Shown: positions 53,680 through 64,000 of the stretch, one piece after another
Position numbering within the stretch: the stretch's first letter is position 1
Layout of the letters: each line of letters starts with the position of its first letter
Source: Isoperla grammatica
Lineage: Eukaryota; Arthropoda; Insecta; Plecoptera; Perlodidae
Assembly: GCA_945910005.1 (NCBI GenBank)
Contig: OX246739.1
Coordinates: forward strand, 1,890,001-1,954,000
Reading direction: 5' to 3'
Length of the DNA stretch: 64,000 nucleotides
Made by a program: the position numbers and the translations under genes
The notes under the pieces: model-generated
Told to the model about the DNA's origin: nothing
Seen by the model: only the letters and a program-made list of their open reading frames with translations
Databases searched by the model: none

Positions 53680-56249
53680 TCAGAAAGCTTTTCAATTCAA
53701 GTGTTAGGCTTCTGTATTGGCCATAAGATTATACGTTTCTGAAAGCACATATATACATCACATACAAATTCAACTTTTAAATAAACCATTCTTAATTACT
53801 CAAGTGAGAGGGACATGTATAAGGTTTGCCAAAAATTTTTTTTTATATACATAAAGGAGTGATTTTAAAGATTAATAAATAAATATTCAGGGTTGAATAT
53901 ATAGTGAAATGTGACCAATAAAAACATTAATCTGCTTCTAAAAACACACCTGAAAAAACAGTTTGATACAATTTCAACATACTTGTGTCCGTGAGTGTTT
54001 TTTATCACTTATATAACCTATATACAGTGATCAGTGTACATGTACTACTTGTATTCTAACAATACTTGAAAAATGATTGTATACTTAATATAATTCTCCT
54101 GGGCGTTAGTAAGTGGTTTTTCGGTTTACAGTTGTAGAGTATGAGTTACGGAGAAAACTATTAACTTGGCTTTGAACTAGTAGGGAAACAGTTGAGGTAG
54201 TATTACCCACCTTTCTTGAGAATGCCAAAATAAACGCACACAACCTTGTTACGAAAATTTCAATTAATACAGTCTAAGGTAACATATCAAACTTTACCTG
54301 GAAATAATATTGGCATGAGTATTGCGGGACAATTCCACGCAATCGCAAAAATAGCTACATTATTTTGTTTTCAACAACTTCAGTTTCAGTTTTTAGTTTT
54401 TATTTATTTTTCCCATTTGTGTATAGCCCTACATGGATGATACATTATGATATTTGTATGCTCCAATAAGATAACACTTGAGGCGGAGCATACTTTTTCT
54501 TATTATGAATATAAACAATACATGAAAAATAATGGTAATTGGGTAGCATAAAAAACATTTTAACGTATACATATTACTATAGTCATTTCTGTCGTAAAAT
54601 AGATTAACGTACAGCAAACTAGAACTAATCTTAAAAATAATTATTAATAACTAACTAACTAAAGTTAACGGTTAACCATTTATAAGTATTAAATGGAAAC
54701 ATAGTAAGTATTGGTAGGTTATGAACAGGTTTATGAACTGTTATTATATAGTTTCACACGTTACTCCCATGGAACACAAGTGTGTAGTAGTCTGTTATAG
54801 GTTGGCAATTGATCACTATTGCACCGTTACAAATGACTATCCCTTCGCTGCACGTCCGGTATCGTAATAAAACAACAAAGTGTCTAACGTGAAAGCAGAC
54901 ATGATTAATTTCTACACATGGAGCCTGAACCAGTCTTCTTGTCTCTGAATGTACTTAGGTTATGCAATCAATCTTCAGAGGACTCGCAAGAAATGTTAAT
55001 ACACTTCCATAGCACATTATCGCTTCTTTGGCATTGTGTTCAAGAATGAAACTCTCTTAGATTCTGAGCCAAGAATGAGCTTGGATATTTACTCAGGTCT
55101 TGGTACTACCTACGTGTTTCTATTAAGAGAAATACACATTTCAATAATCGTTTTGTTTCCATAGATTCTAATTAAAAAAATAATGTTATCAAATAATTCA
55201 GGATTGATAATTTTGTATTCACATTTCTGTTTGAATTGACAAGTAAAGGTTCATTTATTGAATTTTATAAAAGATAACTACTTCTCTTGTCATTATAAAA
55301 TAATGTATTGTCCTACATTTAAAACATGTTGTTCAATCAAGGGAGTGCATGCCTTACTTGAAATCATGGTTATCATGAAAACTGTACGTGTGCTAAAAGA
55401 CTTAGTTGAAAATAAAACTTTGATTGAACTTAAAAATCAGTATGATGTGAGGTTTCTACAGTTTTTCCTCCAAAGATGCAATTGATCTTATAAAATATTT
55501 TAATCAGTGCTCTGACTTCCTCGTACAACTTTACATAATGTAAATTAGTTTCAATGTAAACTTTAGATATTGAAAGAGGACTTATTAATAATTGAATTTT
55601 TCACATGAACGTGCCATTTTTAATCAATAAATTAACAGTTTTATTATAACTTTCTAATTCTTACCTTGTTTTGTTTGTTTACTGAACAATGTAGGTTCCG
55701 TCACTACTTATAATGCTTTACTTCTTAAAATAGTAAAATTGTCTAATGGAATCGAGCGAAACTGGTCTTTTAATTAAAGTGAAAGTCAACAGGAAAGTCA
55801 AAATTAAAATTGCAATAAGTTATATATTGACCAGTAGACTTTTACGTCATATAACAACTCGTTTAGAATAAAACCCAACAAAAGTGCAGAAGGGCTGGAC
55901 CTCCGATAGTTAGTTAGAATGCAGTCTTTGACGAGTAAGAGGGCTCAGAGAGAAGATAACAACCTATTCCGTTTATAAGTTGTCATTTCTTCACACCAAA
56001 TCATTAAGCTGTTTGATGTTATATAAAAATAAAAAAGTAGTGCATGTTTTGGGAAATATGCAGTGAGCCATCATGTCATAGAACGTGTCAGCATCAACTC
56101 TCAGCTTGAGAGTGAGTATTGGCAAACACGTTCTTCTAATCCCCTAGCGGAGGCTGGAGGTCCTCAGAATATCACTCTCGCCTCTAGCGTGCATTCATGC
56201 ACTGAACCTTTTCCTAATCTAACCTACTCCTTCCTATTTAATTGACGCT

Positions 56250-56560
56250 CATTTAACCGCATCGCTTGGGAACAGCTGCGCCGATAAGAAGCTGTCGTAG
56301 CTAGATCGGGCGGACCAATAGGAGATCGCGGAGGAATAAGGGGCGTCTTCATTTATCACACGGAATTACTCCGAAGCCGGTGAGATACGGTTGTCGCTCA
56401 ACGCTCACTCACTCCGCTACGTTGATTGATGCAATCGCAACCAAAAACGTTCGACGTGTAAACGTTCGGGCATTTCCTGATTACGAAACTCTTGTTCTTC
56501 TTCTTGGGCTGATGGTTGTTCAGTCGGTGCGTTGCTCGTGTAAGAAAACGGGTAATTGAG
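56250..56560. promoter_or_regulatory. CpG-rich patch, candidate regulatory island
   Basis: CpG-richer than its flanks, with CCAAT at about 56314. No other promoter signal was placed; weak call. Confidence 0.25.
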
Positions 56561-59145
56561 AGACCTGTCGTTCATCTAGCTCAACCGGAAGACACTTTAT
56601 GCGAAGCCAGTACCACATATTTATAGCAAGGGTCTCCAATCCTTTAATTCCAGCGCAGTCTTTTTTAAATCCGAGTTACTACACACGATAATGTGAAGCA
56701 TTGTAGTTCATATAAAAAGTCATTTGAAATAATCCGAAATTACGTAGTGAGAAGTCATTCTCATGGATGCGAGCCATAAATTTCAAGACATAGATTTCGA
56801 AATTGTTGTAGATAATAACTTTTTAAGCAAATAAGTAGTCCTTCCTTTTACTATTTTACCCTACTCAATAGTTTGATCTACACTCACAATCATTAGTAAT
56901 CAATAATTTCTGTTGAAACACGTTTTCTTTTCGATGTGGAGTTTGTGTCTGATGGACCTAAATAAATTTGTCGAACGTTCCAAAACATGTTAACTTGTAC
57001 CAAAAAAAGTTCCTACCCTGATGCCCGTGGTTCGAAATACCTAGATTGTATTGGTTTCAAAAGTTAGACCCTTAATTACAGATTTGAAAACAAGTATCCA
57101 AAAGCATAGTCTATAAATAATAATATATACTAGTAAACTCTATTAGTGTGTTTTAAAGGATGTTTTAAAAATTGAAAACCTTCATTGTAAAAGATGATGA
57201 CACTTATTGGTTCAAAACAATTTGCGACAGATCTCTTGAGTTTTGTGTTTCTTACGTTTTTTGATGTATTTTTATGTTCATACATTCACTAGTAAATGTT
57301 GCTGAATATTCCTGTTTACTCATTCCAAGCTCGCTGCCAATGTTTTCGTCTGGTCTTCGTCTTGATCCATATCGCCGACTTCAAATATGTCTTCTTATTT
57401 AATCCAGCCTCACTTAATATTATTTTTACAGACGCTTCCAAGAAAATCTTCTATCACTCGATGTTTTCGTATTGGTACATGTGCAGGGCTTCCCGTAGTT
57501 TCATGGATCAAACTTGTTTCCTAATTTTAAAGTTTTATAATTGGCATTTTGTGGGCTTCACATAACCAAATCCATATTCTTAAAGTTTAAAGCTATCAAT
57601 CTGAGTAAAGTTAAATCAACTTATCTATCCTCCGAGAGAAGAGTAACCTTACTCAATTCTAGTAATTCAATTTCAAAACTTGCAGCTCCTCTTAATTTAA
57701 TATCAACATTTTTCTATCTAATCTTCTCTCTTGACACAATTCTCCCCACAGACTCGAAACAAACACGTTTGGGACGAGAACGTCTGTCTCTGTATCTCGG
57801 CGCTCACGAGATCTCGCGTGATCCTTCGTTCTAACGCTCAAGAGACTCTTTTAATTACACAGCTTCTGTTTTGTTTGTGGTTTGGATTTTTCCCGCTAGG
57901 TGTGTAGCGTCGCGTACGGCGGGAATCTAATTAGTAGTATTCCATTCATTTCTGTCGGAATTGCGTAATAGAATTTCTCGCGTATTTTAATTGCAGGCTT
58001 AGGGCTGGCGGGATGGTTACGCGTAAAGGGATACACTCAATTAAGCATTGAGTTACACAGATAGTTGAATTTGATGTTGCTGAGTACAGAGCTTTGAATT
58101 ACGAGTCTACGCTATACTTCAGCATGGATGGTGGGCGAGTAATGGCAACAATGTTTGGGGGTGTATTCCATTCACCACATGAGTCAACATTATTCTGAAA
58201 CACACAACCACTGTTTTAAAATGTCGAACTTATCCACACTGTAACTTTTTAATTGATTGTAGCACCTAAAATTCGCATATGTTCCTCGAAGTTTCCATCT
58301 CTTCGTAAGAATACGAAGAGGATAGGGTGAAAAAATACTTTTGTCTGATGTTCCCATATTTAGGGGACTAATTTAGTTTGTGGCCTTTTCCTTCGCACGG
58401 CACGTGAAAAACTTACACTCCGCACCAGGTTTTCCAGCAGACTAGCTGGGAAAGCGGTAAAAACAACAAAATTACACGTCTGCAAAATGTTTAGTCTGAA
58501 GGTTTTTTGTGCTAGGTTTTGCTACGCGAAGTCTATAAAGCATCGGTGCTTTTTGTTGGCATACATATATTATTTAACGTTGAATTTATCTTAGATCCCC
58601 GTAGTTAAAATCGCATAAAACAGTACGAGCTGTGCAAATAATATTCACGAATAATAATCATGTTTTTCAGTATTGTTTTATAACAATTTAAATTCAAAAT
58701 TCGAGCATACGGTGAGAAGTACACGCTTTTCAGAAACAGAACTACCACCATTTTCTTTTTTTTTTTTGCCTCAACAATGTATCGATGTCGTGGACAAAGT
58801 AGCAAGTGATATTGTTCCCTCAACATGGAGACTGCGATGAAAAGTACTTTTCATCATCACTTGGTTTCCTCCCCTTGTGACGGGCGTTCAAAGATCCCTT
58901 CACAGAAAACACCACAAGTAGGGTATTTATTATCTATATCTTGTTTTACTACGTACTCGATATCTAGTTCACACAACGTCGGCCTATTAGTTGCCTATTA
59001 CGACAAGCAGAGCTACCCTTATGTGTGTGTTGTATTTGTGATGTGGTAGTAGAGCATAACAATTGTCAGTTGTTTCAAGCCTCCCACTTGGCCCTGTCTT
59101 CCCTTGCTGGACTCCTCTTATGATGGTTCTGATTCGGAAGCTGTG

Positions 59146-59180
59146 ATATGACCTAGCTGTCGAGTACGTCGTTAAATACC
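59146..59180 (+). mobile_element. SINE-like tail, copy 1
   Basis: ATATGACCTAGCTGTCGA, GTACGTCGTTAAATACC and then CAATCAAT closely match 60269-60300. The string ends in a short simple repeat, as SINE 3' tails do. The 5' boundary is unclear; GCCTATTACGACAAGCA at about 58990 may belong to the same or another element. Confidence 0.5.
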
Positions 59181-59246
59181 GAACAATCAATGAATTAAGT
59201 GAGGTTAAACACGTTTTTGCGTTGCTCCGTGATGAAGACTGGTGGT

Positions 59247-59362
59247 ATACTGAGCCTGGTGTCATGTTTCTATGGTGTCGACTATACTACATCATATCTG
59301 TGACATACTGAGCCTGGTGTCTTGTTTCTATGGTGTCGACTATACTGCATCATATCTCTGTG
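59247..59362. repeat. 58-bp tandem duplication
   Basis: Two near-identical copies start ATACTGAGCCTGGTGTC at 59247 and 59305, each containing TTTCTATGGTGTCGACTATA. Confidence 0.95.
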
Positions 59363-60159
59363 ACATACCGTGTATTGGTTTAATCACTGTCAAAGGAGGC
59401 TGTGACATCGCTGCCTGACACCGCTCAGACATAATGACATATTGTCAGAGTGTTTGCCGTGTATGTGTTATGTATGTCATGTTGTGGCCGGCCTGCCCAG
59501 ATGGTTTCGCTTATGTGGTCAATTGTCAAACAAGTAAACCCTTACTCTATGCGGTTATTGTGACAGGCGGAGACGTGAAGAAAACTGGGAGATAGGGGAA
59601 TTTATAAAGATTATTTTCGTAAAATATTAAAAGAGTTTTTAGAGGGGGATATTATTTATTATGTGTTTTAAGAAATGTTGGTAAAGCTTTGAAACTCGAT
59701 CCTTTAAAAAAGTTCTTTGACGATAGTTCGTGATTTTACCACAATAAACTTTGAATTCCATTCTCTTCAGTCAAAAAGCGTTTCGAACAAATCCTTTTAT
59801 CATTGAGCTTATTTGAAAACTTGCTAGAAATGTTTCACCATGCGATTAGAACACCTTGGAACTAACCATTGTGTGAATCTGATAGAATTAAAAACTTTGC
59901 TTTCAGATGCATTTTGTTTTTTCAATAAAATATGTCGGATTTTATCAAAGGTTTAACATTGAAAAAGTGTAAAAAGAAAACATTCAATGTTCAACATAGA
60001 AGTTTCGTTATTTTTAGCTCAGCCAGCTTTTGAACGAATGCAAAGAATTTTTTTTAAGAAATCGTTTAGAAAAATAACATTTTTTAGCCTCTGATAAAAC
60101 GTTCATATTTTTAGAAAAAAAAAACAGAGACTTAAAACCCACACAACAAATTTATTCCG

Positions 60160-60310
60160 TCTGGGTGTGGGGTAGAATTGGCTTAGGGTGACTCTGCCGA
60201 TCGAGCGAGATGACCAAATGAGGTCCTTTTAGCCAATTGATCTGTCCTCCAATCACTTACCGACGTCATATGACCTAGCTGCCGAACGTCGTTAAACACC
60301 AAAATAAAAT
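60160..60310 (+). mobile_element. SINE-like element, copy 2, just upstream of the terminal GPCR exon
   Basis: The 3' part (60269-60300) shares ATATGACCTAGCTG(T/C)CGA, CGTCGTTAAA and ACC with copy 1 and runs into AAAATAAAATAATG, an A-rich tail. It ends about 45 bases before the splice acceptor of the last receptor exon. The 5' boundary at 60160 is a guess; no clear polymerase III A and B boxes were placed. Confidence 0.45.
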
Positions 60311-60352
60311 AATGAAAAATCTAAGATTAATGAGTTGTACCTGTTGTTGCAG

Positions 60353-61191
60353 GCGTGGGCGTGATGATGCTTCTCGCCCTCACCGTGGAGCGCTACGTGT
60401 CAGTGTGTCACCCCGGCCAGCCCCGCCCCATGATGGGTCAGCCCCGACTCATCGTCACACTTATCCTCTTGCTCACCTTCATCGTGTACCTACCCGGCGT
60501 GTTCCGGTGCCGCCTCGCCCGGTGCATCGCCCCCTCCGGCCTGCTCCTCTACCGCAAGCAAGACAACACCGCCTTCCTGCACTCCGTCTACTACTCCATC
60601 TACAAGGTCGTGCTGGAGGTCGTGTTCAAGGTCGGGCCGACGGTGCTGCTCGCCGCGCTCAACCTGCGCATCATGATCGTGTACCGACACTCGTGTGACC
60701 GACGCCGCCGGATGACGTCAAGCCGAGCCACGTCCGATGATGACCCGCGCAAGTTCGCCGAGGAGCGAAGACTCATCCTCCTTCTGGGCTCCACCTCCAT
60801 CCTCTTCCTCGTGTGTGTGTCCCCCATGGTCATCCTCAACGTCACCCTCTCCCAGCAGAACCTGAGCCTCTTCTCGTACCAAGTGTTCCGCGCCGTCGCC
60901 AACCTGCTGGAAGTCACCAACTACTCCATTACGTTCTACATATATTGTCTCTTCTCCGAGGACTTTCGAAACACTCTGTTACGGACTGTGCGTTGGCCTT
61001 GGAGGACCACTCCCACGTCCGCCTACCCCCCGAGCACCCCCCTCGCTCGCAAGCTGATCACCCCCCGACAGAGCACCCCTCCCACCACCACGTCCACTAA
61101 TAACCCGTCATCACTCACTTCCGCTTCCTCTAAGATTCTCTGGCTCGGTTGCCCCTGTTGGTACCAAGAACCGACGCGGGAGAGCGTCTAA
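60353..61191 (+). CDS. Terminal exon of class A GPCR (TM3-TM7 and C-tail), FMRFamide-receptor/B0563.6-like
   Basis: This is the last coding exon of a plasma-membrane rhodopsin-family receptor. The acceptor is TTGTTGCAG; the frame runs 278 whole codons to TAA at 61189-61191. Counting from the first whole codon: rest of TM3 at 1-18 with ERY at 12-14, TM4 about 31-50, extracellular loop 2 with Cys52 and Cys57, TM5 about 78-110, a basic Ser/Arg-rich intracellular loop 3, TM6 about 139-165 with CVSP in place of CWxP, loop 3 with possible N-glycosylation sites (NVT, NLS), TM7 with NYSITFYIY in place of NPxxY, then helix 8 (LFSEDFRNTL) and a Thr/Pro/Ser-rich tail. This motif set is familiar from protostome orphan and peptide receptors annotated FMRFamide-receptor or B0563.6-like, so a neuropeptide ligand and G-protein coupling are inferred, not shown. 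The exon is GC-rich with mostly C/G third positions, unlike its AT-rich flanks. Class A assignment is firm; subfamily is moderate. Confidence 0.92.
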
Positions 61192-61212
61192 CACATTCCG
61201 CTTCCCACGCTG

Positions 61213-61238
61213 CCTCTCTCTCTCTCTCTCTCTCTCTC
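61213..61238. repeat. (CT)n microsatellite in the receptor 3' UTR
   Basis: A run of CT dinucleotides starts about 20 bases after the receptor stop codon, inside the presumed 3' UTR. Confidence 0.9.
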
Positions 61239-61446
61239 CCCCAACAATGCATTCCTTTCATCCCCACCGTCCCACCATTAGTCTTAATGTGGTCCGCAGT
61301 GACGAAAGGAGGTCCTAGATTGAATTTCACGTGCAATTTATCTTGTGTCATAGTAATAGATTGGCCTATCATCATGTTTCAACGACGCAACGAGGTTCAT
61401 GACTCCATGTATTGTATAGGCTATAATATATATTGAAAGCGATAAC

Positions 61447-61452
61447 AATAAA
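61447..61452 (+). promoter_or_regulatory. Candidate polyadenylation signal AATAAA for the GPCR
   Basis: This canonical AATAAA hexamer lies about 255 bases downstream of the receptor stop and is followed by AT-rich sequence. It would give a 3' UTR of roughly 280 bases. It is chosen by motif and position only; AT-rich DNA contains many such hexamers. Confidence 0.5.
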
Positions 61453-62083
61453 ATTCAATTAAATATCTATCAATTATTACTGTTGCTGTGTTATATAAAT
61501 GGAATCATTACAAATGTATTGTATTCTGTGTGTTCAATTATACCGAGGTGTGTTATTGACGTTGTTAATTGTGTTTATCCTAATTCCACATCCATTCGCA
61601 TTTTGTCTGTCAACACAACGATAGGCAAAGTGATTACGAGCCCAACCCCCTAAATTCCCACTCTTTCATGCACGATTTAAATGTCGCCCAACGCCCATTC
61701 AGTATTCATGAAATATATAAACAAAACCCCATTTAGGACTAGTGGTCTATTATGCAGCAAGGACCATTTTGTTAAATTTAGCACATCAATTTGCTTTAAT
61801 GCAAAACCATTAAATATGATTGATACTAGATATTGTAATGCATGTAAATTGTCGTACTTTCGTATAAGTATCTGATTTATACCGAGTGCATGGAAGCTAT
61901 CGTGGGCTGTCGAGCCAGACACCACTGAACGGCCGTTTAGGGATGGGCTGCATTTAGGTCACACACAGTCATTATTGGTTAATATCTCATTTGGAGAAGA
62001 TTGAGTTCCACAATGGCCATTGTCGCGTTATGATGCTTTGTGCGATAGATTCCCCAAACGCATTACGATGCACCATGCACAGT
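61453..62083. other. No gene recognised
   Basis: Intergenic AT-rich sequence after the receptor 3' end. Confidence 0.6.
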
Positions 62084-62230
62084 GTCACGTGACTGCATCG
62101 CAGCCAGAGTGCATGGTGGGTAATGCATTGCAGGCTGGGCGACGCTGATTGGTCGCATGCAGTGCGTCACGTGACTGCATCGCAGCCGGAGTGCATGATG
62201 GGAAACGCTCATTGGTCGCATGCAGTGCAG
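62084..62230. promoter_or_regulatory. Duplicated E-box/CCAAT element, candidate enhancer or promoter
   Basis: Two copies of an ~82/65-bp unit. Each has TCACGTGACTGCATCGCAGC, a GTGCATG(G/A)TGGG motif and ATTGGTCGCATGCAGTGC. CACGTG E-boxes fall at 62086-62091 and 62168-62173, each followed by an inverted CCAAT (ATTGG). The combination of USF/MYC-type E-box, NF-Y site and a GCATGATGGGAAA string is promoter-like. It sits about 0.9 kb after the receptor stop. Confidence 0.45.
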
Positions 62231-63836
62231 CATTGTGACCCTGGGAATCAGAACATACATGTGAAAACTTTCCAGCTACATTTGAAACTTTTATCAAACT
62301 GAGGCAATTTCACTTTATGATGGGGTTTATGAGTAGACTGGTGGTAATAACCCCAGGAATAACTTTATCAATATGTCTGCACGGTTTCTTTTATTGGTCT
62401 CTTCGCTGAGGAGCCTCTCGAAGTTGTCTCCGCCTAATTGAAAAGTTCACTGAAAATGCATTCGAGTAACGACATCATTACTGCAATAATGACATTGGAA
62501 GGGTTTCTAGGTCACGCTGCACTGAAGACGAGACAAATCGTCAATAAAGACGAACTGAATGTGATAGAACGTTTCTCAAGTAACTGGAATCTTTCACGCC
62601 TTTAACTTTAAGTACATGTAATCTTGCAAACTAGGATCACTAGTGTACAGTAATCACAGATAATCTTTAAGAAAAAAAACTGTTTTTTACATGCTACACA
62701 TCAATCAATCTACAACACTTCCTTTTGCCGTTGAATAAGTATTCTTTTGTATTCCTTTGTGCATTCAAGTGTGTCATATAAAATAAACGATTCTTACTTT
62801 ATAACCATTTATTTTGTCTGTTACTTCCTCATTTGTATTTGTGTCTGTATCTATCTACAATATCTTCAACACCATCGGGTGACGTCTCGACTGTCTCCCA
62901 CTTCGTATGTCCACTTGTGACTCCCACATTTCACGTTGATTCACTCCATGTGCGGCATCCATACATTACCTCTTCGTTTCAGTATTTATACTTAGTACTC
63001 ACTGATGTCAGACATTGATTACTTTGTAAGAACGTCTTATTGCTTCGCTCAGCTGCATTGCGATCTATTTCGCTCTGCCATTCCTAGTATTCCTTTCACT
63101 CGCATCACCTCTGTTTTTTATCATCAGGAAATTACTCCATTCCAGGACTGTCCATTTCATACGTAAATCTTTCCACCTCTTGTTTGTTTTCATAAAGTAT
63201 TACAATGCCGTAGGTAGTACACTTAATGTTCCCCATGCATCATGAAACTGCATTGCTAATGGTGCTGTGATATTTTATAAAGATGATCTTATCTTTACAA
63301 GAATGTACATTGTTATACAAAATAACCGTAAATAATATTTGAAGAACAACCATATATTATATCGGAATTGTTTGCAAAACAAATTCAATTTCATTTCTTT
63401 ATTCACTCTCCCCCCCCCCCCAACCCCCCCCCACCACCACGCTTTACTATGCCATCATAGGCTACAACATATTTTAACGTGTATTTATATTACACAGGGG
63501 GGTTATGAAAAAGATAAATGTGTTGTGAAGTTAGGTGTGAATGGAATCTAAACAATACGTTAGCGTAAACACATCCGCATCAGTATGACGTGTCACTCCA
63601 ACGACCACATACGCTGCTATAATAACAGAGATATGGTGGGGGGAGGGGGGGGGGGGGGGGAGAGAGCGCGACAATGCAACGCTGCATCGGTTCACCACTG
63701 TGTTCCGTGTTCAGAATGAGGTTAAGGCTCAGTCAGTGGACTCTGCTCTGCTGCATTACATTAGGGCTGCGCTAGGCCTGTAGACAACATAGTGATCAAG
63801 TACGCCTACGAACAACGCCGTACAAAGCAGTGGCGG
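62231..63836. other. No gene recognised; C- and G-runs
   Basis: AT-rich sequence with a C-run at about 63410-63432 and a G-run with GA steps at about 63637-63665. Confidence 0.55.
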
Positions 63837-63898
63837 ATGAACCCTTCAGCTGACACCAACAACTACCGGAGTCGACACAACAGGCGCAACAACAGGAG
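63837..63898 (+). CDS. Possible first coding exon of a downstream gene (partial, uncertain)
   Basis: ATG at 63837 within GGCGGATGA opens a frame of 20 codons (MNPSADTNNYRSRHNRRNNR) ending at a perfect donor, AG|GTAAGT, at 63899. The peptide is Asn/Arg-rich with no recognised domain. The same frame is also open upstream of the ATG (…IKYAYEQRRTKQW…), so the ATG may be internal or the whole exon may be 5' UTR. The continuation would lie beyond the window edge. Confidence 0.25.
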
Positions 63899-64000
63899 GT
63901 AAGTCCAAGCAGAGATTTACACATTAGTACTTATTAACACTGATCTTAAGAGTCCGTGGCAGCAGATTGTGAGATGTCTGTTCGTATCTTTAAAACGGAA

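Larger units (their letters stand above)
39080..60352 (+). other. 21.3-kb intron of the GPCR gene
   Basis: This intron lies between the GTAGGT donor at 39080 and the TTGCAG acceptor ending at 60352, and it splits TM3 in phase 1. It contains four further copies of its own 5' splice site, 7-bp and 22-bp tandem repeats, a G20 run, Penelope-like fragments at about 41.9 and 49.96-50.18 kb, a CpG-rich promoter-like patch near 47.8-48.1 kb and SINE-like tails near 59.15 and 60.27 kb. Long stretches without a recognised feature are 40011-41500, 42429-47760, 48110-49950, 50181-51849, 51940-56250 and 56560-59145. Open frames there are short, show no family motifs and look like chance. Other genes nested in the intron cannot be excluded from sequence alone. 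Confidence 0.8.

Noticed and set aside
56626..56660. GGGTCTCCAATCCTTTAA as a hAT terminus
   Set aside because: No opposite terminus or target duplication found.
57296..57834. Two overlapping open frames of 89 and 97 codons
   Set aside because: No recognisable domains and no acceptor/donor pair that joins them to the receptor.

Overview
This window looks like AT-rich, intron-rich nuclear DNA from a protostome invertebrate. Arthropod and mollusc both fit, and the sequence alone does not decide between them. It has no bacterial-style operons, rRNA, tRNA or CRISPR. It carries long microsatellites, a homogenised satellite array, Penelope-like and hAT transposon remnants, SINE-like tails, and two spliced exons of one receptor gene separated by about 21 kb. 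Most open frames are short and show no family resemblance. I treat them as chance.

The one protein-coding gene I can support runs on the + strand. It is a class A (rhodopsin-type) G-protein-coupled receptor of the FMRFamide-receptor / B0563.6-like kind. Exon 38930-39079 encodes upper TM2, the first extracellular loop and the start of TM3. It splices in phase across a 21,273-bp intron into the terminal exon 60353-61191, which encodes the rest of TM3 through TM7 and the tail. The first exon(s), with the N-terminus, TM1 and start of TM2, were not found and are probably upstream of the window.

The most unusual structure is at the end of the 38930-39079 exon. Its last bases, the 5' splice site and the following CA-rich intron are tandemly repeated five times with a period of exactly 69 bp (23 codons), with no stop codon. 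Five identical in-frame splice donors result. Whichever is used, the last repeat rebuilds the start of TM3, so downstream donors would lengthen extracellular loop 1 by 23, 46, 69 or 92 His-rich residues.

Region by region: 1-10080 has no recognised gene. 10081-13992 is a CpG-rich satellite of 43 units, 92 bp each, followed by a G25 run. 14101-24719 is gene-poor with microsatellites. 24720-25298 is a non-autonomous hAT element with an intact 8-bp target duplication. 25438-25731 and 49955-50180 are Penelope-like fragments carrying a hammerhead-ribozyme-like core. 25900-38929 holds tandem repeats and several CpG/CCAAT/CRE-rich candidate regulatory islands. 39080-60352 is the receptor intron, with more repeats, a CpG/YY1-type candidate promoter near 48.0 kb and SINE tails near its 3' end. 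61192-64000 holds the receptor 3' UTR, a duplicated E-box/CCAAT element and a possible first exon of another gene at the right edge.
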